NCBI GenBank assembly: GCA_041629655.1
Contig: JBFKMV010000187.1
Coordinates: 1 to 9,569 of the forward strand
Direction: 5' to 3'
Length of the DNA stretch: 9,569 bases
Source: JBFKMV01 sp041629655
Lineage (GTDB): Bacteria > Acidobacteriota > Polarisedimenticolia > Polarisedimenticolales > Polarisedimenticolaceae
Positions 5,645-9,569 of the stretch are shown one piece after another. Each line of letters opens with the position of its first letter. Within the stretch, counting starts at the first letter, position 1. Under the pieces are notes generated by a model. It was not told the DNA's origin and did no database searches. It saw only the letters and a program-made list of their open reading frames with translations. A program made the translations under genes and the position numbers.

Positions 5645-6886
5645 TCAGTGCGAGGCGGCGGTCGCGCCGCGCTCGTGCCCGGGCGCGAAGTAGCCCTTGC
5701 GCGTGATCACCTCGACGTCGCGGTCGGGCACCGTGATCCGGATCCGGCGCCACTTGCCGTCGCGCGCGCGGTCGTCGGAGGCGTAGGCCAGCGAGTACTG
5801 GTGGCGCAGGTCGAGCGCCACGGACTGGAAGGCCTTCTTGAGCTGGCCGGCGCGGGTCAGGAACACCACCCGGCCGCCGGTCTCCCCGGCCAGCCGGGAC
5901 AGGATCGATTCCACGGTCTCGCGGCGGTAGAAGTCCAGGTCGCGCAAGCCGCGTCCGAGCCCGATCGCGAACACCATCGCCTCGCTGCGCAGCGCCTGGT
6001 CCAGCGCCTCGTCCAGCGTGTGCAGGCTGCCGGGCTCGAGACCGCTCGCCGCCTCGTCCTTGCCGTCGGACAGCAGCACGATCACGCGCCGGCCCTCGAA
6101 GTCCCGGAGCCGTCGCGCGGTCTTCCAGATCGCGTCGTACAGCGCCGTCCCGCCCTGCGCCACGGTGGATTCGATGGCCCGGGCCAGCACCTGCCTGTCG
6201 TCCGTCAGCGTGTCCGGAACGTGGACCTCGTCGCTGAACGGCACCACCATCGCCTGATCGCCCGGCTGCAGGACCTCGAGGAAGTTCAGCGCGGCCTTCT
6301 GCGCCACGTCCAGGCGGTTGCCGCGCATCGTCAGCGAGGTGTCGAGCACGATGCCGATGTTGAGCTGCTTCTGCTCGGTGGTGAACCGCTGGATGACCTG
6401 CGGGCGCCCGTCCTCGAGGATCCGGAAATCGTCCTGCGCGAGGTCGGTGACGTAGCCCTCGCTGCGGCCGCGCACGATCACGTACAGGTTGACCAGGTCG
6501 ACCTGCTCGACCTGGTTGATGCGCAACGCGCTGGTGTTCAGCACCGCCTCGGCCCGCGTTCCGTCGGACAGCTGCGCCACGGCCGTGATCCGGTGGCCGC
6601 GGCTGGCGTCGCCGGCGTCCCAGACGGTCTTCCACGGAGGCTGGGACAGCGTCACCAGCGGCCGGCCGTCGACGAACAGCTCGATCCGGACCAGGCTCAC
6701 GCCGGGCGGGCCGTCGAGCGCCAGCTCGAGGTCGGTGGGCCCGAGCGCGGTGGCCATGTTGCGCGGGGTGACGAAACGCAGCGTCGACTGGGCCAGCAGC
6801 CCGGGCGTCGCCAGCACCACCAGCAACAGCGCCAGCGCGACCCTGGGGCCGGTCCCGGTGGTGCGACTGATCGTGGGCTGCAGCAT
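5645..6886 (-). CDS. Secreted VWFA-domain protein (Acidobacteria-type VWFA-related family)
   Basis: 413 residues from the ATG at 6886. A signal peptide is clear: basic start MLQPTISRTTGTGPR, hydrophobic VALALLLVVLATPGLL, likely cleavage after about residue 32-33 (LLAQ). Residues about 35-110 look like an Ig-like beta domain (LFVDGRPLVT; WDAGDASRGHRITAVA), then a short segment with YVTDLAQDDFRILEDGRPQ typical of VWFA-related proteins. The VWA domain follows with its metal-ion-dependent adhesion site: D182, S184 and T186 in DTSLT, T247 in GGTALYDAI, and D274 in LLSDGKDE. A beta-rich tail with GKWRRIRITVPDRDVEVITRKGYFAPG ends the protein, also usual for this family, which is abundant in Acidobacteriota. 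It should act in the periplasm or at the cell surface, binding a protein partner via metal. It begins 4 bp after the dikinase-like gene, with no Shine-Dalgarno, so translational coupling is likely. The frame upstream of 6886 is antisense-like and not part of it. Confidence 0.87.
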   Translation of the reverse strand: MLQPTISRTTGTGPRVALALLLVVLATPGLLAQSTLRFVTPRNMATALGPTDLELALDGPPGVSLVRIELFVDGRPLVTLSQPPWKTVWDAGDASRGHRITAVAQLSDGTRAEAVLNTSALRINQVEQVDLVNLYVIVRGRSEGYVTDLAQDDFRILEDGRPQVIQRFTTEQKQLNIGIVLDTSLTMRGNRLDVAQKAALNFLEVLQPGDQAMVVPFSDEVHVPDTLTDDRQVLARAIESTVAQGGTALYDAIWKTARRLRDFEGRRVIVLLSDGKDEAASGLEPGSLHTLDEALDQALRSEAMVFAIGLGRGLRDLDFYRRETVESILSRLAGETGGRVVFLTRAGQLKKAFQSVALDLRHQYSLAYASDDRARDGKWRRIRITVPDRDVEVITRKGYFAPGHERGATAASH

Positions 6887-6890
6887 CTCG

Positions 6891-8963
6891 TCAGGGGGAG
6901 GATAGCCAATCCCCGCTCCGCTCGCCTCCCGGCCCCACGCGCCCCGTGGCGATGGGGCGGACCTGGAACACGAGCACAGCGCCGTGCTCCGCGATCCCGA
7001 ACTCCACGTCGCGGCCCTCCCCGCACGATCGCTCCACCGCGCGGGCCAGCGCGGCCAGCCGGTCCAGGTCACGCGCGTCGAGACACGGCTGCTCGATCGC
7101 GTCGGCCGCCAGCGGTACCTCCACGGTGCCCGCGCCCCGGGGGTCGAGGGCGATCCGCGTCCGCTCGGTGGCCGGCTCGCCGGTGAGCAGCTTGCCGGTC
7201 TCGCGGCCCACCCGGTACAGCTCGCCGCGCAGCTCGCCGCGGGAGACCGCCTCGCCGAGGCCGCGCACGGCGTTGATCAGCACGGCGCCGGGATCGCCGG
7301 CGGGGTCGCGGGTCAACAGCACGCCGGCGGCCCGCGTCTCGACGAGCTGCTGCACGATCACCGCCGCCGCGGCCTCGCGCGCGGGGATCCGGCCCGCTTC
7401 CAGCGCCCGGAGCGCCGCGGCGCCCCACAACGAGCTCCAGCAGCGTCGCACCGCCGAGAGCACCTCGTCCGGGCCACGCACGCCGAGGTAGGTGTCGAAC
7501 TGGCCGGCCAGGCTGCCCCCGGGACCGTCCTCGAGGGTTGTCGAGGAGCGAACCGCGAGCGGGCCCGCGAGCCCGAGCGCGGACAGCGACTCGCCGATCG
7601 CGTCGACGACGGCCGGGGGCGGCTCGGCCTCGAGCAACACCGCGCGCGCCCGGCGCGACCGCGACATCACGTGCTCCGGCTCCGCCAGCGCCGCGGCCAG
7701 CCGCGTCTCCGGCTCGCCGGCGAGATGCAGCCGGTAGGCGGTCGTCGTCAGCACGAAGCCCGGCGGGATCCCGCAGCCGTCGGGCAACGCCGCCCGGACG
7801 CGGAACAGGCCCGCGGCCTTGGCGCCGACCAGCCCCCGGCCCGGCAGGCCGGGCTCGTCGAGCGACAGCGCGAGCCGGCCGCCGAGGGTCCCGCGTTGCC
7901 GCTCCAGCTCGCGCTCCAGGCGCTGCGACAGCCGGCCCAGCGGCCCCGCTGCCACCCCGGCGGCGGCGGCGTTGCGGACCAGCACGCGGCAGGTCGAGGA
8001 GCGCGCCGAGAACGCTTGCGGGTCGAGGGCCAGCGTGGCCTGCACCTCGCGCTCCAGTCCCCGGGCCAGCTCCTCGCGTCGCCGCGCGGCCGTCTCGCCG
8101 ATCCGTTTCAGCAGTGGCGCGGCTCGATCCGGCTCGCCACCGAGGTCCCGCAACCGTTCGTGGTGCGCGGCGATCCGGTCTCGCGCGTCGGCCAGGCAGC
8201 GCTCGAGCTCGCGCGGATCGCGGGTGTCGTCGAGGGTGGCCAACGCGCGGCGGGCCGCCAGCTCCGCCCGCTCGCCGATCTCCGCGGCGAGCCCGCGGCA
8301 GATCGCGTCGATCGACGCGGACCCGACGTGGCCCCGCAACAGGTCGATCAGCCGGCGCACCGCGTCACCGGCCGGCAGCAGGCGATGCACGGCGGCGACC
8401 TCGAGGACGAAGCGCGTCAGCGCGGGGTCATCCCCGGCGCACCGTGCGGCGTCGCTCAACCGGCCCGGATCGCCGGGCGCGGCCGCGGCCCGGCCGAGCG
8501 CGCGCCACAGTTCCCGGACGCGGTCGCGCCGGCGGGCAGCGTGACCGCCGGGGACGCGCAGCAGGCCGCGGTCGGCGTCGAGCAGCACCACGTCACCGGA
8601 GTGGAGCGTCCGCGCGACCCGGTCGTCACCGGGGACGCGCAGGATCTCCCCGGCGCCGGGCGGTGAGAGCACGATGCCCGGTTCTTGCGCCAGCGCCAGC
8701 GCGGGCTTGCCCAGCTCGCGCGAGACGCGGCTGAGGTGCGACAGCGGCGCGCCGCCCAGGGTCAGGGTGCCGGCCGCGGCCTCGATCCGCGCTACGTCGT
8801 CCGGGACGGCGCGCTCCGAAACCAGGATCGTGCCACGCGCGTCGTCGGGCTCGAGACCGGGGTGGTTCCGCGCCAGCGGACCGGCGGCCAGGCCGGGCGA
8901 GAAGCCCCGTCCGCGCAGGATCCACTCCGCCGCCGCTCCCGGGCGCTGCGACCGGTGCTCCAT
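6891..8963 (-). CDS. Dikinase-like protein: N-terminal phosphohistidine domain, C-terminal PEP-synthase-type ATP-grasp domain
   Basis: 690 residues. Residues about 15-140 form a mobile (swivelling) phosphohistidine domain with GGAPLSHLSRVSRELGKPA, so H76 is the predicted phospho-carrier, followed by LHSGDVVLLDADRGLLRV. Residues about 140-365 are Arg/Ala/Leu-rich, mostly helical and unassigned. From about 375 to the end is a PPDK_N-type ATP-grasp domain: GLVGAKAAGLFRV (K382), PPGFVLTTTAY, AVRSSTTLEDGPGGSLAGQFDTYLGV (R472), and the closing DVEFGIAEHGAVLVFQVRPI. No PEP/pyruvate TIM barrel is present, so it is not a complete PEP synthase or PPDK. Dikinases of this type transfer the ATP beta-phosphate to the His and then to an acceptor. 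The order here (His domain first, ATP-grasp last) is the reverse of PEP synthase and rifampin phosphotransferase, and matches plant glucan water dikinase. ATG start at 8963 has no Shine-Dalgarno. Substrate unknown. Confidence 0.85.
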   Translation of the reverse strand: MEHRSQRPGAAAEWILRGRGFSPGLAAGPLARNHPGLEPDDARGTILVSERAVPDDVARIEAAAGTLTLGGAPLSHLSRVSRELGKPALALAQEPGIVLSPPGAGEILRVPGDDRVARTLHSGDVVLLDADRGLLRVPGGHAARRRDRVRELWRALGRAAAAPGDPGRLSDAARCAGDDPALTRFVLEVAAVHRLLPAGDAVRRLIDLLRGHVGSASIDAICRGLAAEIGERAELAARRALATLDDTRDPRELERCLADARDRIAAHHERLRDLGGEPDRAAPLLKRIGETAARRREELARGLEREVQATLALDPQAFSARSSTCRVLVRNAAAAGVAAGPLGRLSQRLERELERQRGTLGGRLALSLDEPGLPGRGLVGAKAAGLFRVRAALPDGCGIPPGFVLTTTAYRLHLAGEPETRLAAALAEPEHVMSRSRRARAVLLEAEPPPAVVDAIGESLSALGLAGPLAVRSSTTLEDGPGGSLAGQFDTYLGVRGPDEVLSAVRRCWSSLWGAAALRALEAGRIPAREAAAAVIVQQLVETRAAGVLLTRDPAGDPGAVLINAVRGLGEAVSRGELRGELYRVGRETGKLLTGEPATERTRIALDPRGAGTVEVPLAADAIEQPCLDARDLDRLAALARAVERSCGEGRDVEFGIAEHGAVLVFQVRPIATGRVGPGGERSGDWLSSP

Positions 8964-8970
8964 GCGGCGG

Positions 8971-8976
8971 ATTCTA
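8971..8976 (-). promoter_or_regulatory. Candidate -10 box next to the dikinase start, possibly leaderless transcript
   Basis: On the minus strand TAGAAT (five of six to TATAAT) ends 7 nt before the ATG at 8963. A start of transcription at the usual distance would fall on or next to the A of the start codon, giving a leaderless mRNA and explaining the missing Shine-Dalgarno. No -35 is evident. The 46-bp gap to the upstream gene would allow a separate promoter. Confidence 0.3.
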
Positions 8977-9009
8977 GGACAACGGCCGAGCCGGCAGCGG
9001 CGCTCCGGG

Positions 9010-9567
9010 TCAGGCGCCGGCCTGCGGGGGGCCGCCGACCGCCGGCGCGATCGGTGCCGGGGGCGCCGGCGGCTGCGGAGCGACGGGAACGACGCGTGTC
9101 CGCGTGCCGGCCCGGGTCAACAGCACCAGCCCGATCCCCGGGACGTCGACCAGGAACCACAGCACGCCGGTCATGAACAGGTGCAGCACGATCCCGCCGA
9201 TCCCGCCGAACAGCAGCGGCACGATCAGCAGCAGGGTGTACGGCACCAGCCCCAGCAGCACCGCCCCGAGCAGCGACATCTCGCCGCCCACCGCGCGGCC
9301 GAGCCGCTGGCCGAGCAGGTGCAGGATCGCCGCGCGCCCCATCCACTTCAGCACCAGGAAGGCCAGGTAGACCAGCGGCACGCCGATCAGCGTCACCAGC
9401 AGCAGCGTCTTGATCAGCCACAGCGCGACGTAGGCCGCGAGGCCGGCGAAGAACGCGACGAAGTAGCGGGCCGGCGCCTCGTCGCTCATCGCGCGGATGC
9501 GCTCCGGGAACAGCGCGGCCAGCAACAGGATGATCACGAAGAACAGCACCACGGCCAGCAGGCGCAT
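9010..9567 (-). CDS. Multi-helix membrane protein, probably the C-terminal part of a longer protein
   Basis: 185 residues are visible if the ATG at the extreme right edge is used, but the true start may lie outside the window. Hydrophobic segments: about 3-19, 35-50, 53-72 (LLLVTLIGVPLVYLAFLVL), 98-120 and 123-150. The pattern AALFPERIRAMSDEAPARYFVAFFAGLAAYVAL followed by VTLIGVPL resembles the membrane part of bacterial proteins whose N-terminal half is a secreted or polymer-forming domain (DUF8173-like); from memory, not a search. The C-terminus is a proline/alanine-rich tail (VPVAPQPPAPPAPIAPA), likely unstructured and perhaps periplasmic or binding another protein. The stop lies 46 bp before the dikinase-like gene in the same orientation, so the two could be co-transcribed. 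Function unknown. Confidence 0.7.
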   Translation of the reverse strand: MRLLAVVLFFVIILLLAALFPERIRAMSDEAPARYFVAFFAGLAAYVALWLIKTLLLVTLIGVPLVYLAFLVLKWMGRAAILHLLGQRLGRAVGGEMSLLGAVLLGLVPYTLLLIVPLLFGGIGGIVLHLFMTGVLWFLVDVPGIGLVLLTRAGTRTRVVPVAPQPPAPPAPIAPAVGGPPQAGA

Positions 9568-9569
9568 CC

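Noticed and set aside
5556..6635. 359-codon minus-strand frame overlapping the VWFA gene
   Set aside because: A frame-shifted shadow rich in Gly/Arg/Ala; the overlapping frame carries a signal peptide and full MIDAS motif.
6887..7072. Upstream extension of the VWFA protein by 62 residues
   Set aside because: It would bury the clear signal peptide and overlap the conserved end of the dikinase gene.
7538..8734. 398-codon plus-strand frame, Arg/Pro/Ala-rich, and the 560-codon frame at 6984-8666
   Set aside because: Both are antisense to the dikinase-like gene, whose catalytic motifs and codon pattern are convincing.

Overview
The window is very GC-rich, by eye about 70 percent, with strong G/C preference at third codon positions and almost no non-coding DNA. 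It looks like a chromosomal segment of a Gram-negative bacterium. An MsbA-type lipid exporter and several WaaP/InaA-like kinases point to an outer membrane with LPS or another glycolipid. A VWFA-related secreted protein of a kind especially common in Acidobacteriota, together with the base composition, makes a high-GC acidobacterium or relative the best guess. This is an inference; no rRNA or marker gene is present.

Layout. At 2-357 (+) lies the C-terminal end of an ArnT/GT39-like membrane glycosyltransferase, with a probable frameshift in its last codons. Facing it is a tight minus-strand operon read from 2273 down to 354: a class I SAM methyltransferase, a small kinase-like protein overlapping it by 23 bp, and a membrane-embedded isoprenylcysteine/phospholipid-type methyltransferase 5 bp further on. 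An 85-bp divergent gap separates this operon from an msbA-like ABC exporter (2359-4218, +). Next comes a pair of paralogous LPS-kinase-like genes in head-to-head orientation (4231-4923 minus; 4928-5629 plus), whose proposed start codons are only 4 bp apart. From 9567 down to 5645 the minus strand carries a membrane protein that probably continues beyond the window, a 690-residue phosphohistidine/ATP-grasp dikinase-like protein with an unusual domain order, and a secreted VWFA-domain protein whose start lies 4 bp after the dikinase stop.

How the genes may fit together. The left 5.6 kb reads as a cell-envelope glycolipid module: a lipid-linked-sugar glycosyltransferase, three small-molecule or sugar kinases, two methyltransferases and a lipid flippase. 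The methyltransferase-then-kinase order resembles the domain order of the O-antigen chain terminator WbdD, which makes a phosphorylate-and-methylate modification of a glycan or lipid the most interesting hypothesis here. The right-hand dikinase/VWFA pair is a separate, translationally coupled unit with no obvious link to the left part. I found no RNA genes, CRISPR array, insertion sequence, att site or origin, and no gene-free stretch exceeds 300 bases.
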